Shown: one piece after another, positions 46,056 through 57,580 of the stretch
Numbering within the stretch: position 1 is the stretch's first letter
Layout: each line of letters opens with the position of its first letter
DNA from: Tenrec ecaudatus
Lineage: Eukaryota > Chordata > Mammalia > Afrosoricida > Tenrecidae
Direction: 5' to 3'
DNA length: 64,000 bases
NCBI RefSeq assembly: GCF_050624435.1
Contig: NC_134546.1
Coordinates: forward strand, 40,937,501 to 41,001,500
Made by a program: the position numbers and the translations under genes
The notes under the pieces: generated by a model
What the model was told of the DNA's origin: nothing
Seen by the model: only the letters and a program-made list of their open reading frames with translations
Database searches by the model: none

Positions 46056-46559
46056 TTCTTTTATTTTGTTTGGTTTTAATAGCAATCTTAAAGCCAGAGT
46101 TGAATTGCCTTGTATCTCCTTTGATCCAAGAATGTTTATACAGATCCAAGGGGTCAGAGAATTTTGATGTTGTTAAGTTTTCATTTTCTATCATCTCAAG
46201 TAGTTCAAATTTGTATAATAGGGAATTTATCTTTGTGGCCTATTTAGAATTTGTGGTTGAAAAAAATATTAGTTATTTGTATTTTATAATATGCACTCAC
46301 TATTAGATTCTATATTTTTAAATATCAGTATTTCCCATTATTCCATAGAACAATAATGCTGATTATATGGGTTAGATTCCTTATTTTACGGATGTCTGTC
46401 TGTATTTGACCAAGATTATACATTTACTTTTTTTTTTAATGTCCATTTTATATAATTCTTGTTTGGTATAGTCTAGCTTGCTACCATTTGTCTGTCTGTC
46501 TGTCCTACTATGTGGTGTCTTGTATTTTGCTGTGAAGCTATGTCATGGGTACTTAAAAA
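46056..46559. other. Intron 2, unique
   Basis: AT-rich, no recognised feature apart from a short (TGTC)n near 46492-46504. Confidence 0.45.
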
Positions 46560-49190
46560 ACCAACAGGGTCACTCAAAGTGATCAGGTTTCAACAGAGCT
46601 TCTAGGATTGACAACTGACTAGGAAGAAATAATAGGCTGTCTGCTTCTGAAGGCTTAGCCACTGAAATCCTAATAGATACCATCAAATTATTGTGAGATA
46701 CTGAAAACCTCACCAGTAGAAGCAGAACATGGGCAGAGATATTGCCGGAAGGTTGAGTCCCTCACGTGGCAGTGCACTCAGCATGTCTTTGGAAAAGCTG
46801 CCTTGTGAGAGTAGAGTTGACCATAAGGAGACATGGATGAATAAAGCCTTTGGGACCTTTATTTGTTGATGGGGCACAACTCAAAATGAGACGAAGTTGC
46901 TAAAAACATCAAATGATAATCAGAACTTGGAATGCATGAAGTACAAATCTAGGAAAATTGGAAGTTGTCAAAAAATTAAACGGAATGCATAAAGCTCCAT
47001 ATGTCAGGTATTAGTTAGATAAAGGGACTGGTACTGGAAAATCATATGGTTTACTATGCTGGTGATGACAGGTTCAAAAGGAAGGGTGTTGTATTCATTG
47101 TCAAAAAGAACATTTCAGGATCTATCGGGAAGTACAATGCTGACTGTGACAGGATAATATCAATCTGTATATATGTCGATACAGCTGTTACTCAAATTTA
47201 TGCACTAACCACTATAGTGATGTAGAAATGTAATATTTTTACTGTCTTCAGTATGAAATGGATCAGACATGCAGTCAAGATGATAATTGGCCATCAGAAT
47301 GCAAAGTTGGAAACAGAAGGAATAGTAGTTGTGAAAGAAGGTTTTGGTGTTAGAAACAGAGGTGTCAATCACATGATAATTTTGCAAGACCAACCTTGTA
47401 TCACAAACACCTTTTTTGAACAACCCAATACTTGTGGAGTTCTGTAGCTATAATACACAGAAATCAAATTGATAATCTACAGGAAGAAATGATGGAGAAG
47501 CAAGCTCAATATCAGTTGCTAAATCAAGGCCAAGACACGACTGGAACAATCCATCAGTTGCTTATATGCAAGTTAGACTGAAGCTGAAGAAAATTCAAAC
47601 ATCTCTATTAGAGCCAAATATAATCTTGAGACCATCCCACCTGAATTTTGAGGCTATCTCAAGATCAGATTTACTGTAGTGAACACTAAAGCCAGAAGAC
47701 CTGATGAGCTGTGGAAGGACATCGAGAACTTCATTCTTGAAAGCAAAAGGTCATTAAGGTTGGAAAGAAAGGATCAAAGTGGAGGTCGAGCACTAAGGCA
47801 AATGGAAGAAATGGTGAAATCAAAGAGCCGAATAGAAAATTCAAAGGGCAACTTAAGAAAACAAAGTAAAGTATTATAATGAAATGGGCAAAGACCCTAG
47901 AGTTAGAAAACCAAAAGGGAAGAACACATTCAGCATATCTTAAACTGAAAGAGCTGAAGGGAAAATTCAAGCCGCAAGTTGCAATATTGAAAGATTCTGT
48001 GGGCAAAATATTGAATTATATAGGAAGAATCAAAAGAAGATGGAAAGAATATAGATTTACTGTACCACAAAGAATTCGTTGACTTGCCACCATTTCAGGA
48101 GGTAGCGTATGAATGAGTGAGAGACCAGTGGTGCTGACGCAGAAAATGCCAGAAAGATGTTTACTGTGTTGTTCATTGGTTTGCAAAGGCATTTGACTGT
48201 GTGTATCACAATAGCCCTGATAAGAATGCGAGTGCCCGAATGTTTTATTGTGCTCATGCAGGATTTGTGCACGGATCAAGAGGCAATCCTGTTGAGAGAT
48301 CATGTATAGTTTAAAATCTGAATAAATGTGTGTGTCAAGGTTTTATCCTCTCCCTGTACTTATCTATATGCGGAGCAAATAATCAATGAAGCTGGATTAT
48401 ACGAAGAAGAATGTGGCAACAGGATTGGAGAAAGTTTTATTAACAACCTGCAATATGCAGATGACAGACCTTTCTTGCTGAAAGTGAGGAGGACTTTGAA
48501 CCACTTGATGAAAATCAGGGATTGCAGCCTTCAGTATGGATTACTACACCCTGTAAAGAAAACCAAAATCTTCACAAATGGATCAAGAAATAACATCATG
48601 GTAGAGAAAAAAATTAAGATTGTCAAGAATTTTGACTTACTTGGTTCTGCATTCTTCACGGAAGCAACTATGAAGAAATCAAACACATTGCATTGGGTAA
48701 ATCTGCTGCACATTATCAAGGATGCTACTTTGAGGACTAAGATGGGCCTGACCCAAGCATGGTATTTTCCGTTGCTTCATATGCATGTGAAAGCTGGACA
48801 TTGAATAAGGAAGACCTCAAAGAAGAATCAATACATTTGAATTATACTGCTGGCAAAGAATATTGAAAATACCATGGACCGCCAAAAGAACAAATGCATC
48901 TGTCTTGGAAGAAGTACAGCCAAAGTGCTCCTTAGAGGCAAGGATAACGAGGCTTTGTTTCACATGCTTTGGACATGTTATCAAGAGAAACTAGTTCCTG
49001 AAGAAGTGCATCATACTTGGTGAAGTAGAGAGGCAGTGAAAAAGAGAAAACCGTGGAAAGGTGGATTGATGCATTGGCGACAACCGTGTGAACACTTGTG
49101 AGGATGGTGCAGGGTCTGGCAGTGTTTCCTTCTGTTGTACGTAGGGTCTCTGACTTGAACCAACTGGATGGCACTCAGGGACGACAACAT
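46560..49190 (+). mobile_element. RTE (BovB-like) LINE, about 2.6 kb, decayed
   Basis: A long copy of the afrotherian RTE LINE. Its endonuclease domain is recognisable from 46915 ('aatcagaacttggaatgcat', RTWNA) through 'MIIGHQNAKLETEG' (about 47280) and 'GFGVRNRGVNHMIILQDQP'. A linker 'GRIKRRWKEYRF' lies near 48030. The reverse transcriptase shows 'NLQYADDRPFLL' with the catalytic YADD at 48454-48465, then 'KKTKIFTNGS'. The C-terminus runs in other frames to the 3' end 'ggatggcactcagggacgac' near 49185. At least five frameshifts and stops separate these blocks. The full RTE is about 3.2 kb, so a little is missing at the 5' end or inside. Confidence 0.85.
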
Positions 49191-49439
49191 ATTCAGCGCA
49201 TATATATTGGTAATTACTGATTGTACGTCTACAATATGATTCTTAGTATAAAATTCCGTTTGCCCTGAATTCTCTTGCGTTTTATAAATGTTTCAGATTA
49301 CCAACTTTTGTTTTCATAATTTCTCTATTTTACAACTTTCTGTGCTTTCTTCTAGTTTCCTCTCTGGTAAATAAGATGTAATTAACATAGGCTTTTAGCC
49401 ACTTTATCCATCACACCTATCATATTGGTGTTCTGTTAT

Positions 49440-49994
49440 TGTGTTAGGGTTCTCTAGAGAAACAAAACCAGAATGCTAATAATTTTATATATATTTATAC
49501 AGATAGATAGATAGATATATAACATAAGAAATAGACAGTTAATAAAGGATAAAGCAGTACAAATGGCTCCGTGCAACTCACTCCCGTGAGACAGTTGTAA
49601 GACACTGGCAGTCCTTCAAGTCTTGAGGGCCGCCCGGTAGTCCTCTGTAGAGCAATTTAGGTTGTCCTGGCATAGGCAGCAGACAGCAAGGCAGGTCACC
49701 AACAGTCAGCCAGATGAAAGGGTCCGACAGTCCCCAGCTCAAGAGATGTAAATTCCAATGATGTGTCGAAGCAGGTCTTGAAGGAACCTCAAACTACAGT
49801 GACACAGTCCACAGGTTAGGTGTCCCACAGGTAGTGTAGCTTGCAAATTGAGGCAAAGAGCAAGCAAAGCATCCGCATACTGGTCCAGTATTCAAAGAGC
49901 CAGAAAGACAAGGCTCTCCGAGCCATTTATCTTTCCGCCCTTCATTTAATCCCACATGTGTTTATTGGCCAGGTTAGCACAATAAACTACCTCC
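49440..49994 (+). mobile_element. ERVL-type (MLT2-like) solo LTR with exact 5-bp TSD
   Basis: It starts 'tgtgttagggttctctagag' and ends near 'ggttagcacaataaactacc', the LTR edges of MLT2/ERVL. 'gttat' flanks both sides (49435-49439, 49995-49999). A (GATA)n lies at 49500-49517 inside. No internal retroviral genes. Confidence 0.8.
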
Positions 49995-49999
49995 GTTAT

Positions 50000-51040
50000 A
50001 TATCGATCCCTCTATCATCCCCCTCTTCATTTTTGCTTTGTTTTCATTTTCCTTCTCTTGATTGTATTTCTTTATTGTTATGATTTTTATTTTGTTTCTT
50101 TTATCCCCCCACCCCCACCCCTCTTACCTCTCTACAGCAGTATATGTCTTTTTTATCCTATGTTTCCTTTAAATGTTAGGGGAAGCAAGATGACCTGTTA
50201 TTCTGCAGTTTAATTTTATACTCAGTGGCAGTCTTGGTTTTTTCAATGTCTCATTTGGGTGCACTAGTTATTCAAGTGATTCCCCCCTCCCCCTATTCCA
50301 GAAGGGAATAGGGTAGGCTATTCTCTTACCTGTGTGAGATTTTATTTTCATAGATGAAACAGGTATTTTCCAAGTTACAGAGTTTGTGAATCCTACCAAA
50401 CAGAAGTGCTGCTGCCCAGTATTTTAAAGTTAGTATTGAAGGCGTGTCTTATCTGACTTTGTTGTTTTATTTATAGGTGTTTTTTCATCATGTATTTTAA
50501 ATTATGGACTTTGTCAAACACACCAGAAAATAATGTACCAGATGTGTACTTGTCACCCACACTTACAGATCTTTACATATTGTCGTGTCATCTTGGCTCT
50601 TTTAAAAGAAATCAAACATTAAATACACAGCCAACCCTCAACCAGTCTGTTCCCTACGCAGAGATGAGACTTTGATAACGTTGCTTCCAAGATAAGAGAA
50701 AAGCAGGTTGGGGGTGGAATAGACTAAAAGCTGTGTTTTGCCTCTATAGGGAAGTCTTTCTTCATATGTTTGTGTGGCAGTTCACTGACACAGTGTCTGT
50801 GTGCTGTGGCTGGCAGTTACCTTCTTTAGGTGCTTGCCATACAGATGGTCTTACTAGTTAGCAATCTAGGCCATTTTCAGATACTGTGTCTTTTTTACAA
50901 ATTGAAGGTTTATGTCAACCTTGCACCTAAGTGAGTCTCCCATACCATTTTTCAAAAGCATGTACTCACTTCATATCTCTAGATCACATTAATCCTCAAT
51001 ATCACAGTTTTTTATAATGAACATTTAATAAACTGTAGTA
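50000..51040. other. Intron 2, unassigned
   Basis: Pyrimidine-rich at 50020-50150, otherwise ordinary intron. No gene. Confidence 0.45.
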
Positions 51041-51114
51041 TGAAGGAGCTTCAAAAAGTTTGTAGAAAAATCCCCCGAATTCTATTTCTCTATGAACTTT
51101 TTGAAGCCCTCTTG
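51041..51114. mobile_element. Mariner-like MITE, 74 bp
   Basis: Ends 'tgaaggagcttcaaaaagtt' and 'aactttttgaagccctcttg' are inverted repeats, with TA on both sides (51039-51040, 51115-51116). The best-preserved copy of this family here. Confidence 0.85.
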
Positions 51115-51239
51115 TATAGTGTAAATTAAACTTTAATATACACAGGTAAATAAGAAAATGTATATAGCTTGTTTTATTGTTATGGTCACTTTGTGTCAGT
51201 GACCTGGAACTGAACCCACAACATCTCCAAGGTATGCCC

Positions 51240-51760
51240 CTCTTTGGTTAGCTATTCATCCATTGATGGGTGTAGGTCCTGCCAGTCATCATTTCTCCTC
51301 CTCCCCCCCCCCCGTTTCTTTCTTGCTTTTGTGACTAGAGTTGCAGTGAACATAGATGCGCATATGGGGTTTTTCCCCTTGGCTTTTTTTATTAGGTGTA
51401 TGGACTATAGCTATATAGTTAGAGTGGGGTTGCTGAATTCTGAGGTAGTTCTGTTTCTATTTTTCTTTTTCCCTTGTAAACAAAATACTGTTTGCCATAT
51501 GGTATGCCATTTACAATCCCACCAGCAGCAGATAAGGGCTCTCGTCTCATATCCCCACCAGGATTTGTTTTATGTTTTGTCAGTGTCGTTTTGGTAAGGT
51601 TAAGTAGTTTTGATTTGCATCTCCCTAATGGCTAATGATCTCAAACATTTTTTATGTGTTTGTTGACAGCTTGAATGTTCTCTTTGGTGAAGTATCTATT
51701 CATGTCCTTTGCTAATTTTTTAATTGAGTTGTTTTGTCTTTTTGTTGTTGGAGATTAATG
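51240..51760 (-). mobile_element. L1 LINE 3' region, antisense
   Basis: 'agctattcatccattgatgg', 'ggttgctgaattctgaggta', 'ccatttacaatcccaccagc' and 'gatttgcatctccctaatgg' are reversed L1 landmarks. An insertion of G/C-rich bases lies near 51295-51315. Confidence 0.8.
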
Positions 51761-51879
51761 GCATCTTACCATGCAGGACCATTTGTACAGCCAGAAGGCT
51801 GGTCCCTGCACAATTCCAGACTGTAGTATTCTCGCAGATGTAAATGAGGATGGTGTGTCCTGGAGCCGTGTAGTCCTGT

Positions 51880-52005
51880 GTCCTATATGCCAGGCACTGT
51901 GTAGAACATGTTGCGTATTCTAATTTATTCCACCTAACTACTCTGAGGTAGATAGCATCTCTGCTTTACAAATGACGGAAGACGGCACCAGCAGACTAAG
52001 ATTTT
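51880..52005 (-). repeat. MIR SINE, antisense
   Basis: 'tatatgccaggcactgtgta', 'ctctgaggtagatagcatct' and 'gctttacaaatgacggaaga' follow the reversed MIR; it ends about 75 bp before FOXN2 exon 3. Confidence 0.75.
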
Positions 52006-52082
52006 ATAACACATTTGTTAACATTTAAACATTGACCATCTCTAAAATTTCCAAGTTTTGACTCTTACAAATTTTATTCTAG

Positions 52083-52207
52083 GTGAATGGAAAAGGTTCT
52101 TTATGGTGTGTTGACCCAGAATATAAGCCCAATCTTATGCAGGCTCTGAAGAAGCAACCGTTTCCCTCATCGTTAACATTTTATACCCCTCCTGCATCTC
52201 CACCAAG
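52083..52207 (+). CDS. FOXN2 exon 3: end of the forkhead domain
   Basis: The acceptor 'ttttattctag' ends at 52082 and the donor GTAAGG begins at 52208. The 125-nt exon enters in phase 0, directly continuing 'VERSHGK' of exon 2 with '[18 protein letters not shown]', the wing and C-terminal part of the forkhead domain (residues 180 onward). It then runs into '[20 protein letters not shown]' and 'SPP'. It leaves two bases of a split codon. The 'FYTPPASP' stretch resembles the NTPPTSP region I recall after the forkhead of FOXN3, and supports exonic status up to the donor. No frame defects. Confidence 0.95.
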
Positions 52208-52832
52208 GTAAGGGATCGCCCATGTGTGTGGCAGCGGTGATTCATTACAATTATTGTTGTGTGAAATGGAGAAGCTTAGCAAAAAGAGGGGGTGTTTTGT
52301 GTTTTATGAGAAAGCATTTGTGGATAAGTCATTAGCTTAGGGCATTTTTATTTTGTCTGCTTGTTTGTAGAAAACAGGGGATTCAATAAGTGAGAGCAAT
52401 TCTGACAGAGTCAATACTATGTATAATTTAAGTGTAAAGAAGGCTACAAAAGAGTTAAATGACACTGTCTGTCGTAACAATGAACAACTAAAGACCCTGG
52501 GCATTAACGTTTCAAATGTTCCCTGTGTCTTTAGTTGTTCATCAGTGTAGGTTTTTAATATGATTAATCGTTTTATATGTGTGTATATATACATATATTT
52601 TCTTCCTTTTTTTCCCCTTCTATAGCACTAACAATATTTTGCAATTATAGCTAGGTCTCATGAAGTAACATGTAGAAAGGTTGCTTTGCTTTGCTTTGAC
52701 AACTATAATTGTAACACAGTTCCCTGTTGCAGAAAACAGTGTGGGGGACACATCTAATATCCTCCGGCTTCCAAACTGATTGCCACTGCCAGAAAGCAAG
52801 GGTCAGACATGCCCCTGCCCTCCCTCTTTCTT
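52208..52832. other. FOXN2 intron 3, 5' part
   Basis: No other feature recognised. Confidence 0.45.
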
Positions 52833-52885
52833 TTTTCAAAAATCATTTTATTGGGGGCTCTTACCAGGATAACAATCCATACATC
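52833..52885 (-). mobile_element. Very short L1 3' end fragment
   Basis: 'caaaaatcattttattgggg' and 'aacaatccatacatccatc'; about 50 bp, severely 5'-truncated. Confidence 0.65.
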
Positions 52886-52911
52886 CATCTCCCTCTTCCT
52901 TAACCCCATTC

Positions 52912-53520
52912 TGACACCAACCATTCCTCCTATGGCACTCTATTTTCTTGCTGGGTTCATTACATGGCTACATGAAACTCCCAGACAATACTCATGGTTA
53001 TGGAGTTTATTAGGGAAGTTAACAGGTTACAATTCATGTAAGAAATGCTTAGGATGTAGTTGTATAGTCAGGTTAGTTTCTCCTGTGCTATGTCTGTGGG
53101 CAGGCCTCTCTGGTTCTCAGTCTTTGACCTGGCCTCTTCACTACTTGGGCAGTGCTACGAAGCTCTCTTAGGGCTGTCAATAAGTGCTCAAAGGGCACAC
53201 CCCTCTGCAATGCGCCTTACCCTGAAGTTGACACAGCTCAAGTACCATGGGCCAGCAAATCTGCTCTCCCAATTAAATGTTCAGAGGCACCTTACTCTAC
53301 AGAAGTCTCCTGTCCAAGCACTCAGCCTTACGTGCTCTGCGGTCTGGGAATTCCACCACTCTGTCTGCCTCATGCTCTCTCTTCTGTTGTTGGTAGTAAG
53401 ATTTTCCCCACGCCCTTTCCTTCTTGAAATGGTTCATTTTATATCAAGCAGGGTGACTGACAATCACAATGAACCCTGCTAACAATAACTCATAGCTGAG
53501 CCATAATCTAATCATTATCT
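52912..53520 (-). mobile_element. LTR-like repeat, family X, antisense
   Basis: 'tgacaccaaccattcctcct', 'ttgctgggttcattacatgg', 'cagacaatactcatggttat' and 'ttattagggaagttaacagg'. It is the longest of the three copies. Open frames of 120-140 codons here are chance. Confidence 0.6.
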
Positions 53521-53890
53521 TCCCCACCTTCTTACTCAGACCATCAGGAAAGTGAAGGTTTGATGGGAGTAAAAAAGGCTGTGGCAGAAAAGACATATAT
53601 TAAGTAATTCCGCATTGCATCTATAGCTTTCTTTGTTATTTATTTTTGTTTTCAAACTCTGACCCCTATTGATCCTAGAGCTTTCTTATTTAAAGTCAAA
53701 TCTGAGTATTAGATAAGCTCCTTAAATCTGAGTTTGTTTCTTTTTCTAAGGAAACTTTCAAAATCTTTTAAAATTCTATTATGTATATTCATTGGTGTTG
53801 AAAATGGAAGATTGTTAGGATACTTTTATGGGTAGCCTGTAAAGGTTAATTTCTTGTAAAGAATTTTAAAAGTTTTGTAATGAAAACCTA
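53521..53890. other. Intron 3, unique
   Basis: No recognised feature. Confidence 0.45.
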
Positions 53891-53998
53891 CCACATATTC
53901 TCATGTATAAGCTGAGTTTTTCAGCACATTTTTAATGCAGTTTTTGTGGTAAACTTAGGTGTCTTGGCTGAGATCGACTTATACTCGAATATATACGG
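53891..53998. mobile_element. MITE of the pogo-like family
   Basis: 108 bp, with TA on both sides (53889-53890, 53999-54000). Ends 'ccacatattctcatgtataa' and 'cttatactcgaatatatacg' plus 'g'. Shares 'gctgagtttttcagcacatt' and 'tttaatgcag' with the copy at 24641. Confidence 0.9.
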
Positions 53999-54000
53999 TA

Positions 54001-55797
54001 ACTAGAAATTTTCAATTTGAATTATTACCATGTTCAATAGCTTCTAGAAGAAAACTTGTAGCTGAAATAGAGTGGGGGTCAGGGGGAATTTTTCTTCCTT
54101 TGTGAGTTAGTATCTTATTAAATGCCAGCACTTTTGAAGTGCTATAGTTAAATAATAAGTTAGAAATTAGGGACAATGAGGACCGGCATCAGCCTACCAG
54201 CACTGTAGAGGAGCCTCTGGATCCCATTTAGGCTTGGCCTCGATGAACGCATGTATGTGAAAATGGAATGACAGAGCTTCGAGGAAGACTGCATGCTTAT
54301 GATCAGTGCTTAAAATATTATACTGGGAGATGTGAAAGAAACTGTGACTTCTGTAGAATTGATGAAGAGGCGTATGAAGAGAGAGATAAATCAATGAAAC
54401 AATATTCCAATGCTCTTTGCGGAGTGACGATGTTGTGCTAGTTGCCTCTCCGCTGAGATTTGGCTGAAACCAAGAAATGGTTCACAGGGGAAGAGAGGAG
54501 CCTTTTGAATGGAGGCTACATTCTGAAGAGAAACTTACATAAATTTTGATATTCAGAAGTAACCAAGGTTCTGTCCTTTCCTGAATAAGTTGGTTTGCAG
54601 CTATAAACTAAAGGACATTTTAATTTTTATCCCACCCTTACAATAAATGTAATCACAAAAATACAGAGTTCTTTTAGCAAATCATTTTAGGATTTTTTTT
54701 CTTTAAAATAAGTGTTTCTTTTCCTATTTTAGTTTTTAAAAAAACAATAATTTAGAAACTAAAGGAAAGTTCTGTTGACATGTTCTAGTGCAGCTATGCA
54801 ATTTTACTTAAGATATTGTTTGTGTGAAAACTATCACAAATACACTTAGCTGTGCCTTCATTTTCGTGTTTCTATTTTTAGCCTGACTGTTTAAATGGTA
54901 GATAAAAGTAATTTGTAGCATAAAAGAAAAAAGAGTAGATAAAAGTATCAATGACATAGAACTTTACATCTTTGGCTTTTTAGTAAAACTTTGCTTTTAA
55001 TGTGAAATGAAACATTTTTATCCTTTATATTTATTTTTGGGGGGGAGCAAAATAACAGTTCTGTCTACCATACCTTTGTGTAGCCTTCTCATTAATTTAT
55101 AAGTGTGAAGAGTATGAAATTTGGTGTAGATAAAAAGATCTTATTTGGGTTAAAAAAATTTTTAAATCTCACAAATTCCAAATAAAATAAATTATGTTCT
55201 TTATAAAGTGTTATAATTTTTGGAATTAAAAAATAATAAAGTTCTGGTTTCTTTCTATGAATATAGAATGTATAATTTAATAGTGATATTTATTCAGGAA
55301 CATATCTGTCTTCATTACATTCCAGTCTCTCATAACCATTTGTTTTGATAAACACCTTCATTTCTGTGATAATACCTATACTAGTCTACATCATACTAAA
55401 GTGTTGAACACAGAACTGCAACATGTCTGAAGAGTCTTTAAAAGAGTTCGAGGAAAAATTCCATTATCAATTCCATGCATTGTCTCAATTTTAAAATGCA
55501 TTTTAAAAATTGTTAATAACAACCCTGTGAGAGAGTTTGTTATTCCTACTTTATAGAAGAATCTATGAGATTAATTATTGAGTCTTAACATCATCCAAAT
55601 AGTTGTGAGTCGATCTGAGAGTGCTTCCACTCAGTAGCCCGGTACTTTCTGCTGTGGCGGCCGCTTCCTAAACTGAGTACTTTTAGCAAAGAAAACAAGG
55701 CAAAAATGCTTTGTGTTTTTATTGTTAGAAATTCTGGGTTTTGTTTTTGTTTTAAAGAATAGTTTTTATAAGCACATTTGTCTTCCGTATTTTTCAG
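54001..55797. other. Intron 3, 3' part
   Basis: Mostly unique AT-rich DNA. A MIR-like remnant (reverse) lies at about 55490-55600 ('aacaaccctgtgagagagtt'). A half-copy of the mariner-like MITE may lie at 55426-55478 ('ttcgaggaaaaattccatta'). Confidence 0.45.
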
Positions 55798-55862
55798 TGG
55801 CTCTTTATCACCTCACTACTTAACTTCTGTACTAAAGCAGAATCAAGTTCAAACTCCGAAAG
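55798..55862 (+). CDS. FOXN2 exon 4
   Basis: The acceptor 'tgtatttttcag'-type tract ends at 55797 and the donor GTATGT starts at 55863. The 65-nt exon completes the codon split with exon 3 (Ser) and reads 'GSLSPHYLTSVLKQNQVQTP' then Lys, leaving one base for the next exon. Summed coding length over the three exons is 727 nt, giving 242 full residues. This is the region between the forkhead domain and the C-terminal half of FOXN2. The rest of the protein is encoded beyond the window: I found no further FOXN2 exon before 64000. Confidence 0.93.
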
Positions 55863-56289
55863 GTATGTGTAAAAATTAGGCTCTTTTGGTATACTGATTT
55901 TAAAAGAATTATGTGTTCATTTTGGAAAAGACAGTATTCACTCTTCATTCTGTTGTTATAGCTTATTGTAATAACTTTGGTCCCTTTCATGCATGGGTCT
56001 CCAGGAGTACTGGGCAAGCATGATAGTAGCTAACAAAACAATATAAGAGTAGACCCAGCTGTTGGTTTGCCATGCTGTGGCAACTTGGCCGCATATGTAA
56101 TGCTGTTCCACCTGTCTCAGATATCAGCGGGGTCACCTGTGGTACACAGGTTTCAGCACAACTTCCACACTAAGAGGAGAGGCTTGGAATTCTACTTCCA
56201 AAATTCAGTAAATGGAAGTGTGTGGATGATAGCAGACTATTGTCCAGTAGAGTGCTGGACTAGGAGATCCCTGTGACGGAGTGGATGGC
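55863..56289. other. FOXN2 intron 4, 5' end
   Basis: 56060-56280 may be part of a degraded RTE or processed fragment; I cannot assign it. Confidence 0.4.
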
Positions 56290-56465
56290 GGCCTTCCTGG
56301 CATTAGAGTGGGGGTGTAACGCATCGGACTACCAACCACAGAGTCTGTGATTCAAACCCACCAGTTCTGCGCGAAAAAGACGGGGCTTTCTGCTACCTCA
56401 GAAACCCACAGGGGCAGTTGGCCACTGTCCTTTAGGGTCTTTATGAGTCAGAAAACTTGATAGCA
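56290..56465 (+). mobile_element. AfroSINE, sense
   Basis: 'cctggcattagagtgggggt', 'tctgtgattcaaacccacca', 'gaaacccacaggggcagttg' and 'aaaacttgatagcagcaag'. Confidence 0.75.
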
Positions 56466-56625
56466 GCAAGTATAAGTTTAATGTTGGAATGTACTACACA
56501 ATAGACTCAACAACGGGCTCACACGTACCACAGATGGTGACGAGGGTATGGGGTGGGCAGTGTTTCATGGTGTTAGACAGAATATCCTAGTCAAAGCCCA
56601 CTTGACGGCACCTGATAACGCCAAG
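56466..56625 (+). mobile_element. RTE 3' end fragment
   Basis: 'agactcaacaacgggctcac', 'gacgagggtatggggtggg', 'cagtgtttcatggtgttaga' and 'cacttgacggcacctgataa' match the RTE 3' end. It follows an AfroSINE, as at 22733-23245. Confidence 0.7.
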
Positions 56626-56811
56626 TGAATGGGAACATCTGCTAGCATATGCACAGTTACTTCTCCCAAGAATTGGGCTCATACTGTGTGTACAGTTTTA
56701 TGTTCCTTTTTCTGTTTACTTTTATGTGTATTTTTCCTGGATAATAGAACCTAATTTTTAGTAATATCAGTATATTTACCTTTTTAAATCTGTTTTATGC
56801 TAGATTAGGGA

Positions 56812-56965
56812 ACAGCAAACTGCAAACATTCTCTGGCCTACAGCTTACATTTGTATGACATTATGAGCTAAGAACAGTTTTATATTTTTAAATGATTGGG
56901 GGAGGGAGATCAAAAGAAGAGTAGTATTTAAAGATACATGGAAATTTACTACAGTAGTAGAAATA
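56812..56965 (-). mobile_element. hAT-Charlie fragment
   Basis: 'ctggcctacagcttacattt', 'attatgagctaagaacagtt' and 'ggagatcaaaagaagagtag' match a Charlie-type element related to MER5. Confidence 0.55.
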
Positions 56966-57100
56966 AGTAGTTGTGACAAAGACCTGTGTATTATATCCTT
57001 GGTTTTGCCTTCCTTACCCTCAAAGTAGAGGTTCTGTGTATCTAAACACAATTTGGTTCTTTGAAACTACGCTGAGCAGCAGAAGCAGTGTGTTAGTATC

Positions 57101-57575
57101 TGTATTAGGCTAAGTTTTCTGGAGATACAAAACCAGTGACACTTATATATAAATAAGAAATAAATTTATATCAAGAAAGCAGCCCATGCAGCCACTGAGT
57201 GGGCAGTCTCAGTCCAGCTCCAGTCTGTGGGTCAAATGCTAACTACGGACCCTATCTGACTGAAGAACGAGGGAAGATCACAGGCCAATCTAGACAAGAG
57301 TTGAGTGCATCCAAGGCAGGGAACATAGACTGCAGACAGCTCCCAAAGGTTGGCAGGCCACCGGGCCCAAGCTTCAGGAAGCCAGATGCAAGCATCAAGC
57401 CAACAGGAAGAGGGAGAGAGAGTAGGCCAATTCTCCACAGTATCCCTTATGGATATCAAATAAGCCACACATACCCCCAAGGAGACGTGCAGGCTGTGAA
57501 CCCGACTGAGAGGTTGGACTCCACCCATATCTTCTTGCAAGTAGAGTCAAGTTGACACAAAAGCTAATTATCACA
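57101..57575 (+). mobile_element. ERVL-type (MLT2-like) solo LTR with exact 5-bp TSD
   Basis: It starts 'tgtattaggctaagttttct' and ends 'aagctaattatcaca'. 'gtatc' flanks both sides (57096-57100, 57576-57580). 475 bp, no internal genes. Confidence 0.85.
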
Positions 57576-57580
57576 GTATC

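Noticed and set aside
48328-48804. 158-codon frame as a protein gene
   Set aside because: It is the reverse transcriptase core of a decayed RTE LINE; neighbouring blocks are in other frames.
53060-53482. 140-codon frame
   Set aside because: It falls within the LTR-like family X repeat and is not preserved as a frame in the other copies.
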